Assembly: GCA_017308255.1 (NCBI GenBank) | Contig: JAFKFN010000009.1 | Location: 151,222-215,221 of the forward strand | Length of the DNA: 64,000 nt | Direction of reading: 5' to 3' | From: Altererythrobacter sp. | GTDB taxonomy: Bacteria > Pseudomonadota > Alphaproteobacteria > Sphingomonadales > Sphingomonadaceae | Part shown: one piece after another, positions 28,670 to 36,312 of the stretch | Layout of the letters: every line of letters starts with the position of its first letter | How positions within the stretch are numbered: the first letter of the stretch is position 1 | Position numbers and translations under genes: made by a program | The notes under the pieces: model-generated | Seen by the model: only the letters and a program-made list of their open reading frames with translations | Databases searched by the model: none | What the model was told of the DNA's origin: nothing

Positions 28670-31402
28670 ATGGCAACCCGCATGTTGATCGATGCGCGCC
28701 ACCCGGAAGAAACCCGGGTGGCCGTGCTCAAGGGCAACCGGATTGAAGAATTCGATTTCGAATCTGCCGAACACAAGCAGATCAAGGGCAATATCTATCT
28801 CGCCAAGGTTACGCGGGTAGAACCGTCGCTTCAGGCGGCGTTCGTCGATTTCGGGGGGAACCGTCACGGCTTCCTCGCCTTCAGCGAAATACACCCTGAC
28901 TACTACCAGATCCCGCAAGCGGACCGAGAGGCTCTGCTGGCGGAAGAGCGCGCCCATGCGGAAGAAGAAGCCGCGCTGCGCGCCGCCGAGGACGAGTTCG
29001 GCGACAACGAGGAATCCGAAGCCGACGAGGCCGATCTTTCCGGCGTCGAGGAAATCGACACCAGCGAGAAGGACGACGTCACCACGATCGAGGACGGCCA
29101 GCTCGAGGATGACGACGAAGACGAGGATGACGAAGCCGAGGCGGAAGACACCGCGTCCGACGAGGAAGACGACACCGGCGAAAGCCGTGGGCGCGACCGG
29201 GGCGGCCGTGGGCGCCGGGGCCGCCGCCAGGGCGGCGGGAATTCGCGCGCCAAGGAGATGGACGATCTCAAGGCCCGGCGCCAGGCGCTGCGCCGCCGCT
29301 ACAAAATCCAGGACGTCATCCAGCGCCGTCAGGTGCTGCTGGTCCAGGTCGTCAAGGAAGAACGCGGCAACAAGGGCGCGGCGCTGACCACCTATCTCAG
29401 CCTTGCCGGGCGCTATTGCGTGCTCATGCCCAATTCCAGCCACGGCGGCGGCATCAGCCGCAAGATCAGCTCGGCCAGCGACCGCAAGCGGCTGAAGCAG
29501 ATCGTGGGCGAGCTTTCGCTGCCCAAGTCCATGGGCCTGATCGTCCGCACCGCCGGCCTCCAGCGCACCAAGACCGAGATCAAGCGCGATTTCGACTATC
29601 TCGCCCGCCTGTGGGACGAGATCCGCGAGAAGACGCTGGCCTCCAGCGCCCCGGCGATGATCCATTCGGATTCCGACCTCATCAAGCGCGCGATCCGCGA
29701 TATCTACAATCGCGATATCGAGGAAGTCGTGGTCGAAGGCGGCGAAGGCTACAAGGCGGCGCGCGAGTTCATGAAGCTGCTGATGCCCAGCCACGCCCGG
29801 CGGGTGAAGCAATATGCCGATCCGGTGCCGCTGTTCCAACGCTACGGCGCGGAAGATCAGCTTTCGGCGATGTATGACCCGGTCGTGCAGCTCAAGAGCG
29901 GCGGCTATCTGGTCATCAACCCCACCGAAGCGCTGGTTTCGATCGACATCAACTCCGGCCGCTCCACCAAGGAGCACGGGATCGAGCAGACCGCGCTCAG
30001 CACCAATCTCGAAGCCGCGCGTGAGATCGCCCGCCAGCTTCGCCTGCGCGACATGGCCGGGCTGGTGGTGATCGACTTCATCGACATGGAATACGGATCG
30101 AACGTCCGTAAGGTCGAGAAGGCGATGAGGGAAGCGCTCAAGAACGATCGCGCGCGCATCCAGGTCGGCCGCATTTCCGGCTTCGGCCTGATGGAGATGA
30201 GCCGCCAGCGCTTGCGCACCGGCGTGCTCGAAGCCACCACCCGGTCGTGCCCGCATTGCGACGGCACCGGCCTTGTCCGCACCGCCTCCAGCGCCGGCCT
30301 TTCCGCCCTGCGCCTGATCGAGGACGAAGCGGCCAAGGGCAAGGGGACCACGATCACGCTCTATGCCTCCACCGAGGCGGCGGTGTACCTGCTCAACGCC
30401 AAGCGTGCCGATCTCACCGAGATCGAGGAGCGTTACGGCGTCGCGGTCGAAGTCCGCCCCGAAGGGGAGGAAGAAGGCGCCAAGATGCGCGTCACCAGCA
30501 CCGGGCCGCGTCCGGCCTCGGTTCCCCGCTTCGAAACCCTTGCCGAGGAAGAAGAGGACGAAGCTCTCCCCGAAGAGGATGAGGACGAGGCGTTCGAGAG
30601 CGAGGAAGACCGTGAGAACGGCGACGGCGATCGCAACGCCAAGCGCCGCCGGCGGCGCCGCGGCGGGCGGCGGCGGGGCCGGCAGGACGGCGAGCGCGAA
30701 GACGCCGGCGATGGCGCCGACGCCGAACACCATGCCGACGCGCAGGACGAGACCGAATCCGAGGAAGCCCAGGCCGGCGAATCGTCTGAAGAGCACGGCG
30801 AACGGCCGAAGAAGCGCCGCCGGCGCGGCGGCCGCAGGCGGCGCCGCTCCGAGGACGGAGAAGTGAGCGAGACCAGCGGCTTCGAAGGCAGCGAGGCGGG
30901 CGAGGAGATCGCCGAGACGATCGCCGCCGAAGTCTCGGCCGAGATCGAGGCTCCGGCCGAGGAAGCGCTCGACGAGGCCCCCGCCCCCAAGCGCCGCACG
31001 CGCCGGCGGAAGGCCGAGGTTGTGGAAGCCGAACCGGCCGAACCCGCGCCTGCCGCCGAGGTGGAAGCAAGCGAGCCGGAACCGGCCCAGGAGGCTCCCA
31101 AGCCTCGCCGCTCGCGCCGCAAGAAGGTCGAGGCAAGCGAAGCCGGACCGGCCGAGCCCACGCCCGAGCCCGAAGCGGCCGCAAGCGAAGCCACGCCTCC
31201 GGCCGAGGAAGCGCCCAAGCCCAAGCGCACGCGCCGCAAGAAGGCCGAAGCAAGCGAGGCCGAAAACGCCGAGCCTGCTCCGGCGGTCACCGAAGCCCCG
31301 GCCGAACCGGAAGCGCCGGTCGCCGCCAACGACGCCAACGGCGAATCCGAAGCCGCCCGCCCCCGCCGCACCGGCTGGTGGCAGCGCACCTTCGGCGAAT
31401 AA
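28670..31402 (+). CDS. rne: Ribonuclease E
   Basis: 910 residues. The catalytic half has the start MATRMLIDARHPEETRVAV, the S1 RNA-binding domain split by an acidic Asp/Glu-rich then Arg/Gly-rich insert (about residues 95-195), the DNase I-like domain with LVSIDINSGRS and VIDFIDM (Mg2+ Asp residues), and the Zn-link CPHCDGTG. The C-terminal half from about 620 is disordered, alternating Glu-rich with Arg-rich blocks (RRRRRGGRRRGR type) and ending in PRRTGWWQRTFGE, a degradosome scaffold and RNA-binding tail. It initiates mRNA decay and rRNA/tRNA processing at the inner membrane. Confidence 0.96.
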   Translation: MATRMLIDARHPEETRVAVLKGNRIEEFDFESAEHKQIKGNIYLAKVTRVEPSLQAAFVDFGGNRHGFLAFSEIHPDYYQIPQADREALLAEERAHAEEEAALRAAEDEFGDNEESEADEADLSGVEEIDTSEKDDVTTIEDGQLEDDDEDEDDEAEAEDTASDEEDDTGESRGRDRGGRGRRGRRQGGGNSRAKEMDDLKARRQALRRRYKIQDVIQRRQVLLVQVVKEERGNKGAALTTYLSLAGRYCVLMPNSSHGGGISRKISSASDRKRLKQIVGELSLPKSMGLIVRTAGLQRTKTEIKRDFDYLARLWDEIREKTLASSAPAMIHSDSDLIKRAIRDIYNRDIEEVVVEGGEGYKAAREFMKLLMPSHARRVKQYADPVPLFQRYGAEDQLSAMYDPVVQLKSGGYLVINPTEALVSIDINSGRSTKEHGIEQTALSTNLEAAREIARQLRLRDMAGLVVIDFIDMEYGSNVRKVEKAMREALKNDRARIQVGRISGFGLMEMSRQRLRTGVLEATTRSCPHCDGTGLVRTASSAGLSALRLIEDEAAKGKGTTITLYASTEAAVYLLNAKRADLTEIEERYGVAVEVRPEGEEEGAKMRVTSTGPRPASVPRFETLAEEEEDEALPEEDEDEAFESEEDRENGDGDRNAKRRRRRRGGRRRGRQDGEREDAGDGADAEHHADAQDETESEEAQAGESSEEHGERPKKRRRRGGRRRRRSEDGEVSETSGFEGSEAGEEIAETIAAEVSAEIEAPAEEALDEAPAPKRRTRRRKAEVVEAEPAEPAPAAEVEASEPEPAQEAPKPRRSRRKKVEASEAGPAEPTPEPEAAASEATPPAEEAPKPKRTRRKKAEASEAENAEPAPAVTEAPAEPEAPVAANDANGESEAARPRRTGWWQRTFGE

Positions 31403-31806
31403 CCGGACAAAGGCTCTCTCCCCACCAGGGAGAGGGTTGGGAGCGGGGGCGGCCCCACCAGTCGGTGGCCGCCGCCCCCCTTCCCCGACCCTCGTCATTG
31501 CGAGCGTAGCGAAGCAATCCAGAGCGCATGGCACCGCCGCCCTGGATTGCTTCGCTACGCTCGCAATGACGAAAGGGGGCACGAACAGCCCGGAATAATC
31601 CCCAAGCCCCTTCCCTATTGCCACCCGGGCGGCCTATGCGGCGCCTATGGACGAACCCACCAGCCCGCTGCTTCCGCCCGCCTTGCCGGCCTCGCGGGCG
31701 CGCCCGGTCTTCCCGCCCAGCACAGTGTCACCCCCGTCAACACCTGGTCGGCTTGCTCTCTTCGTCCCACCGGCTAGATAGCCTCCCGACGCAGCAGGAT
31801 TTTCCG
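31403..31806. other. 404-bp gene-free region between rne and sdhB
   Basis: It starts with a hairpin CTCTCCC/GGGAGAG (31416-31434) that may help end the rne transcript, although no T-tract follows, then a GC-rich partial palindrome to about 31480 and the perfect inverted repeat at 31492-31572. The last 230 bp carry no gene I can support and must contain the sdhB promoter. The sdhC, sdhD and sdhA genes that usually precede sdhB are not here. Confidence 0.7.
31492..31572. repeat. Perfect 31-bp inverted repeat (intergenic palindrome)
   Basis: The left arm (31492-31522) and right arm (31542-31572) are exact reverse complements, with core ATTGCGAGCGTAGCGAAGCA, separated by 19 bp. Each arm also contains the smaller palindrome GCGTAGC/GCTACGC. 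The sequence differs from the nuo-operon repeats but has the same design (GTCAT...ATGAC ends), so it is a second family of dispersed palindromes. Confidence 0.9.
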
Positions 31807-32589
31807 ATGGCCATTCTCACCCTCCCCAAGAACAGCAGGATCACCGGCAAGGGCCGCTCGCACAAAGCCGAAGGCGCCCAGCGCGTGCGGCGCTTCAAGA
31901 TCTATCGCTGGGACCCGGAAAGCGGAGAGAACCCGCGCTACGACACGTTCGAGATAGACCTCGACCATTGCGGCCCGATGGTTCTCGACGCGCTTATCAA
32001 GATCAAGAACGAGATCGATCCCACGCTGACGTTCCGCCGTTCCTGCCGCGAAGGCATCTGCGGTTCCTGCTCGATGAATCTCAATGGCCGCAACGGCCTT
32101 GCCTGCACCACCGCCATGGAAGACCTCTCGGGGGAAATCCGCATCACCCCCCTGCCGCACATGGAAGTGGTCAAGGACCTGGTCCCCGATTTCACGCAGT
32201 TCTACGCGCAATATGCCTCGATCCGGCCTTGGCTGCAGACGGTCAGCCCGGCGCCCAGCGGCAAGGAACGGCTGCAAAGCCCGGAACAGCGCGCGCAGCT
32301 CGATGGGCTTTACGAATGCATTCTGTGCGCCTGCTGCTCGGCCTCGTGTCCCAGCTACTGGTGGAATTCCGACAAGTACCTCGGCCCCGCCATCCTGCTC
32401 CAGGCCTATCGCTGGCTGGCCGACAGCCGTGACGAGATGACCGGGGAGCGGCTGGATGATCTGGAAGATCCGTTCCGCCTCTATCGCTGCCACACGATCA
32501 TGAACTGCGCCACCGCCTGCCCCAAGGGGCTCAACCCGGCCAAGGCGATTGCCGAAACCAAGAAGCTGCTGGCGGAGCGAGCGGGCTGA
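31807..32589 (+). CDS. sdhB: Succinate dehydrogenase iron-sulfur subunit
   Basis: 260 residues. It has the [2Fe-2S] motif [12 protein letters not shown] with a later Cys in GLAC, the [4Fe-4S]/[3Fe-4S] motifs [12 protein letters not shown] and [16 protein letters not shown], and Trp in SYWWN near the quinone site. It transfers electrons from SdhA FAD to ubiquinone in the TCA cycle and respiratory chain. The stop overlaps the apparent zapE start. It stands apart from sdhCDA, which are not in the window. Confidence 0.97.
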   Translation: MAILTLPKNSRITGKGRSHKAEGAQRVRRFKIYRWDPESGENPRYDTFEIDLDHCGPMVLDALIKIKNEIDPTLTFRRSCREGICGSCSMNLNGRNGLACTTAMEDLSGEIRITPLPHMEVVKDLVPDFTQFYAQYASIRPWLQTVSPAPSGKERLQSPEQRAQLDGLYECILCACCSASCPSYWWNSDKYLGPAILLQAYRWLADSRDEMTGERLDDLEDPFRLYRCHTIMNCATACPKGLNPAKAIAETKKLLAERAG

Positions 32590-33710
32590 GCGGCCTCCTC
32601 GGCCGCTATCGCGCGCTCGTCGAAGCCGGCGAGCTGCGCCCCGATCCCGAGCAAGCCGCCGCGGCCGAGCGGCTCGAAGCGCTCCAGGTCGATCTCGAAG
32701 CGGGGAATGCCGGTGGCTGGCTCGGCCGCCTGTTCGGCAAACCCCACCGCATCCGGGGCGTCTATCTGTGGGGCGGTGTCGGGCGCGGCAAATCGATGCT
32801 GATGGACCTGTTCCATGAAACGCTCGCCATTCCGCAGAAGCGGCGGGTACATTTCCATCCCTTCATGCTCGAAGTGCACCAGCGCCTGCGCGAAGCGCGC
32901 AAGAGCGAAGAAGGCGATCCGATCCCCCCGGTCGCCGCCGCGATCGCCGAGAACCTGCGCTGCCTCGCCTTCGACGAGATGGTGGTGAACAACAGCGCCG
33001 ATGCGATGATCATGAGCCGCCTGTTCCGCGCCCTGATCTGCGACCAGGGGGTCACCGTGGTCACCACCTCCAACCGCCGCCCGCGCGATCTCTACAAGGA
33101 CGGCCTCAATCGCGAACATTTCCTGCCCTTCATCGCCTTGATCGAGAAAGAGCTGGACGTGCTGGAGCTCAACGGGCCGGTCGATTACCGGCTCGAACGG
33201 CTCGGCGGCATCGGCACCTGGCATGTTCCGGCTGACGACCACGCCACCGCGCAGCTGCGCGAGGCCTTTTATCGGCTTACCGATTATCCGCCGGAAGACG
33301 CGGCGAACGTCCCTTCGGCCGACCTGGACCTGGGCGGCGGGCGCACGCTGCGCGTGCCCAAGAGCCTGAAGGGCGTGGCCGTGTTCAGCTTCAAGCGACT
33401 GTGCGGCGAACCGCGCGGCGCGGCTGATTATCTCGCCGTGGCCCATGCCTATCACACCGTCATCATCGTCGGCATCCCGCTGATGGGGCCCGACATGCGC
33501 AACGAGGCGGCGCGCTTCGTCACGCTGATCGACGCGCTCTACGAAAACAAGGTCAAGCTGCTCGCCTCCGCTGCGGCACAGCCGGAAGATCTCTATCCCG
33601 CGGGGGCCAAGGGAAACGAGGGGGGCCGCTTCGAATTCGAACGCACCGTCAGCCGCCTCAAGGAAATGCGGAGCGCCGAATATCTCGCCGAAGGGCACGG
33701 CAGGGTGTAG
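32586..33710 (+). CDS. zapE: Cell division protein ZapE (AFG1-family ATPase), apparent CTG start
   Basis: The frame encodes an AFG1-like ATPase: Walker A GGVGRGKS at 63-70, Walker B-like LAFDEM, TTSNRRP sensor region and the C-terminal domain FSFKRLC...[13 protein letters not shown]. Homology extends upstream of the first ATG (32796), which falls inside Walker A, so that ATG cannot be the start. The only plausible start is CTG at 32586, inside the sdhB stop as CTGA, where relatives would be expected to have ATGA. This gives 374 residues beginning [20 protein letters not shown]. ZapE acts at the division ring in other bacteria. Confidence 0.88.
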   Translation: MSGLLGRYRALVEAGELRPDPEQAAAAERLEALQVDLEAGNAGGWLGRLFGKPHRIRGVYLWGGVGRGKSMLMDLFHETLAIPQKRRVHFHPFMLEVHQRLREARKSEEGDPIPPVAAAIAENLRCLAFDEMVVNNSADAMIMSRLFRALICDQGVTVVTTSNRRPRDLYKDGLNREHFLPFIALIEKELDVLELNGPVDYRLERLGGIGTWHVPADDHATAQLREAFYRLTDYPPEDAANVPSADLDLGGGRTLRVPKSLKGVAVFSFKRLCGEPRGAADYLAVAHAYHTVIIVGIPLMGPDMRNEAARFVTLIDALYENKVKLLASAAAQPEDLYPAGAKGNEGGRFEFERTVSRLKEMRSAEYLAEGHGRV

Positions 33711-33741
33711 GTTGTCGCCCGAACAACCGGGGGAGAGTGTG

Positions 33742-34062
33742 ATGCTGGTAGCCACAACCGAAAACGTCGCCGGCTATCGCACGGTCGAAACGATCGGCCA
33801 GGTGTTCGGCGTGGTCGTGCGCAGCCGGGGGCTCGGCGGCAATATCGCTGCCGCCCTGCGTTCGGTGGTCGGCGGGGAGATCAAGGAATACACCGCGCTG
33901 GTGGAGGATACCCGCCGCCACGCGATAGACCGCCTGGTGATGAACGCCCAGCTCATGGGTGCCGACGCGGTGGTGATGATGCGCTTCGATTCCGGTTCGA
34001 TCGGGCAGACGATGAACGAAGTGGTCGCCTATGGCACGGCGGTGAAGCTGGCCCCGGCATGA
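33742..34062 (+). CDS. YbjQ family (DUF74) putative heavy-metal-binding protein
   Basis: 106 residues from ATG at 33742, which follows GGGGGAGA. It is a compact single domain: VATTENVAGYRTVETIGQVFGVVVRSRG..., then GGEIKEYTALVEDTRRHAIDRL and GADAVVMMRFDSGSI, which match YbjQ throughout. YbjQ forms a pentameric beta/alpha assembly; its role is unknown. The stop overlaps the next gene by 4 bp. Confidence 0.9.
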   Translation: MLVATTENVAGYRTVETIGQVFGVVVRSRGLGGNIAAALRSVVGGEIKEYTALVEDTRRHAIDRLVMNAQLMGADAVVMMRFDSGSIGQTMNEVVAYGTAVKLAPA

Positions 34063-34382
34063 GCCGCAACGCCCGCCTCGCCGTATTCGTCCTGGGCGCG
34101 CTGTCCCTTGCCGGGGGAACCTTGCTGACGATGCAGGCCGGCGGCGGCATCGGCTTCATGCTGCTCGGCGCCTTGCTGATCGCCAGCCTGGCGCTGGAAG
34201 GCCGCTACGGCCGCCCCGGCGCACCGACCGACGTTCCGCCCCATGCCTGGGAACTGACCAGCGAGCGTTTCGTGGACGATGAAACCGGCCAGCTGCTGGA
34301 AGTATGGATCGATCCGCTCACCGGAGAGCGCCGTTATGAGCCCGCCGGCAGCGACCCGCGCCTGCCTGGCCCCACGGCTTGA
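34059..34382 (+). CDS. Small membrane protein of unknown function
   Basis: 107 residues. Two N-terminal membrane helices (about 7-25 and 30-47) are followed by a soluble C-terminal half (PPHAWELTSERFVDDETGQLLEVWIDPLTGERRY) that reads like a short beta-rich domain. Its ATG overlaps the ybjQ stop (ATGA), so the two are co-translated. It was not recognised further. Confidence 0.8.
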   Translation: MSRNARLAVFVLGALSLAGGTLLTMQAGGGIGFMLLGALLIASLALEGRYGRPGAPTDVPPHAWELTSERFVDDETGQLLEVWIDPLTGERRYEPAGSDPRLPGPTA

Positions 34383-34452
34383 AACCGCAGGCGTCGCGCC
34401 CATTTTGTCCGGCATTCCAGCGGCAACACCCCGCTGATGTGGATTACCGAAA

Positions 34453-35151
34453 ATGATCGATATCCGTCCCTACGCCAGCCTGGCGCACTTCGATCACGGC
34501 TGGCTCGATACGCGCCATCATTTCAGCTTTGCCGAATACCATGATCCCGACCGCATGGGCTGGGGCGCCCTTCGCGTGTGGAATGACGATCTGATCGCGC
34601 CCGGGAACGGCTTCCCGCCCCATCCGCATCGCGACATGGAGATCATCACTTTCGTCCGCAAAGGCGCGATCTCGCACAAGGATTCGATGGGCAAAGTCGG
34701 CCGTACCGCCGCCGGTGACGTCCAGGTGATGAGCGCGGGCAGCGGCGTGCTTCACGCCGAATACAACCTGGAGGATGAGGACACCTCCATCTTCCAGATC
34801 TGGATCAAGCCGGATCGCGCCGGCGAGCCGCCCAGCTGGGGCATGCGTGCGTTTCCACGCGGCGAACGCGCCGGCCAGTTCGAGATTCTCGCCAGCGGCG
34901 ATCCCGAGAAGGACGGCACCCTCGGCATCCGCACCGACGCCCGCGTGCTCGCGGCGACGCTGCCCGCCGGCGGGATCGCGACTTACCGCACCGATCCCGC
35001 GCGCCACCAATACCTGGTGGCCCAGGGCGGCCGGATCCGGATCAACGGCCAGGAAGCCGATCCCGGTGACGGCGTGGCCATCACCGGCGAGGACGAGATC
35101 GCCGTCGAGGCGATCGAGCCCTGTGAACTGGTCCTGGTGGACGCGCGCTAG
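34453..35151 (+). CDS. Pirin family protein (bicupin)
   Basis: 232 residues. The N-terminal cupin metal site is visible as PPHPHRDMEIITFVRKG with a later His in VLHAEYN, the usual His/His/His/Glu set of pirins; the C-terminal cupin has YLVAQGGRIRINGQEADPGDGVAITGEDE. Some pirins are quercetin dioxygenases, others redox-sensing regulators. The activity here cannot be assigned from the sequence. Confidence 0.93.
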   Translation: MIDIRPYASLAHFDHGWLDTRHHFSFAEYHDPDRMGWGALRVWNDDLIAPGNGFPPHPHRDMEIITFVRKGAISHKDSMGKVGRTAAGDVQVMSAGSGVLHAEYNLEDEDTSIFQIWIKPDRAGEPPSWGMRAFPRGERAGQFEILASGDPEKDGTLGIRTDARVLAATLPAGGIATYRTDPARHQYLVAQGGRIRINGQEADPGDGVAITGEDEIAVEAIEPCELVLVDAR

Positions 35152-35183
35152 ACCCTGCCGTCACCTCGCGGTGCGAGGAACGC

Positions 35184-36140
35184 TCAAGCCGCCGTGCCAA
35201 TCCGATCCTGCGCGCGAGTCAGGCGGTTCATCACCTTGAGATCGCTGTCGGAGAGCTGGAGCGCGGCGTCGGCCCACAGATCGACGATGCGCTTCAGTTC
35301 GCTGAGGCCGATCGGGCTGGTCAGCTTCATCGCCTTGCGGGCGTTGACCAGGCCGGGATGGCGCCGCTCCGACTTGCGGATGAAGTCCTGGCAAGCGGCC
35401 ACGCCCTCGCCCGGCTCCGCCAGTTGATGCACGATGCCCAGCTCGAACATCTCTTCGGCGGTATAAGTCCGGTTGGAAACGATCAGGCGATCGGCCATGG
35501 CGCTTCCCAGCTTGCGCGACAGGATCGCGTGGGCGCCCATGCCGGGGAACAGGCCGAAAAGGACCTCCGGCAGCCCGAAGGTCGCGCCCCGCTCCGCCAC
35601 GATATAGTCGAACGACAGCAGCGCTTCGAACCCACCGCCCAGCGCCGCGCCCTGGACCAGGCCGATGGTCAGCATCGGCAGGTCGAGCGCGTGCATGTTA
35701 CGGTGGAGGATCTCCACGCAGCGATAGCCATAGCGCGCCAGGCTATCACGATCGCGGCTGCGGATCAGGCGTTCGAACAGTTGCAGGTCGCCGCCGAAGC
35801 AGAACACGCCGGGCGCGCGGCTGGCCAGGATCAGATAGCGCAGCGGGACCTGTCCCGGGCCGAAGTTCTCGACGATCAGGCGCTGCCAGTCCACGAAATC
35901 GAGCAGCATGGCCGGGGTGAAGCTCGGCCGACCGGCGGGGCGCATGAACGTCCACAGCGCGGCGTCCTCCTCGCTGTATTGGCACTCCAGCTCGATCAGA
36001 CCGAACAGCTGCTCGTCTATCCGAAGCTCGCTTTCGCTGCCATCGACGAGGTGTTCGTCACCGGCCCCGAAGCCGACCGCCGGCCGGTCGGACCCGTCTC
36101 CTTCGTTCGCACGGTCCAGGTAACCCGATATCCTGTCCAT
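35184..36140 (-). CDS. rpfF: RpfF-like crotonase, candidate DSF (diffusible signal factor) synthase
   Basis: 318 residues from ATG at 36140 (a TTG 21 bp upstream is possible). The crotonase domain carries the CoA/oxyanion segment FCFGGDLQLFERLI, then VQGAALGGGFEALLS with Glu172 and GLPEVLFGLFPGMGAHA with Glu192, twenty residues apart like the catalytic pair Glu141/Glu161 of Xanthomonas RpfF. Resemblance continues in TYTAEEMFELGIVHQL, DLWADAALQLSDSDLKVMNRLTRAQ. RpfF makes cis-2-unsaturated fatty acids from acyl-ACP for quorum sensing. No rpfC, rpfG or rpfR receptor gene lies nearby. A plain enoyl-CoA hydratase is the alternative, since such Glu pairs occur there too. Confidence 0.8.
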   Translation of the reverse strand: MDRISGYLDRANEGDGSDRPAVGFGAGDEHLVDGSESELRIDEQLFGLIELECQYSEEDAALWTFMRPAGRPSFTPAMLLDFVDWQRLIVENFGPGQVPLRYLILASRAPGVFCFGGDLQLFERLIRSRDRDSLARYGYRCVEILHRNMHALDLPMLTIGLVQGAALGGGFEALLSFDYIVAERGATFGLPEVLFGLFPGMGAHAILSRKLGSAMADRLIVSNRTYTAEEMFELGIVHQLAEPGEGVAACQDFIRKSERRHPGLVNARKAMKLTSPIGLSELKRIVDLWADAALQLSDSDLKVMNRLTRAQDRIGTAA

Positions 36141-36259
36141 ACACGCACACCCCGGTTGCAACTTACTGTATAGCCTGTGCTTTCTTATTCAGGCGCAGTG
36201 TGATGCTATCATGACTGGGGTTCGAGACAACATAATATTAACCATAGGTTTTCATGATG

Positions 36260-36295
36260 ATTTCTCCTATGTCCAAAATGGCACATGGGAGAAAT
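36260..36295. repeat. Inverted repeat between asnB-like gene and rpfF-like gene
   Basis: ATTTCTCCTATGTCC, 5-bp AAAAT loop, then GGCACATGGGAGAAAT: a stem of about 15 bp with one bulge. It starts 18 bp past the amidotransferase stop in an AT-rich gap, about 120 bp before the rpfF-like ATG. It has no T-tract, so it could be either a terminator-like 3' stabiliser or an operator. Confidence 0.6.
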
Positions 36296-36312
36296 AGTCC
36301 CGCGGGCCTGTT

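Noticed and set aside
28667-31624. A roughly 985-codon open frame antisense to rne, rich in Leu, Gly and Phe
   Set aside because: It is the complement of the alternating acidic/basic RNase E codons; it has no domain and no ribosome site, and rne itself is clearly the gene.
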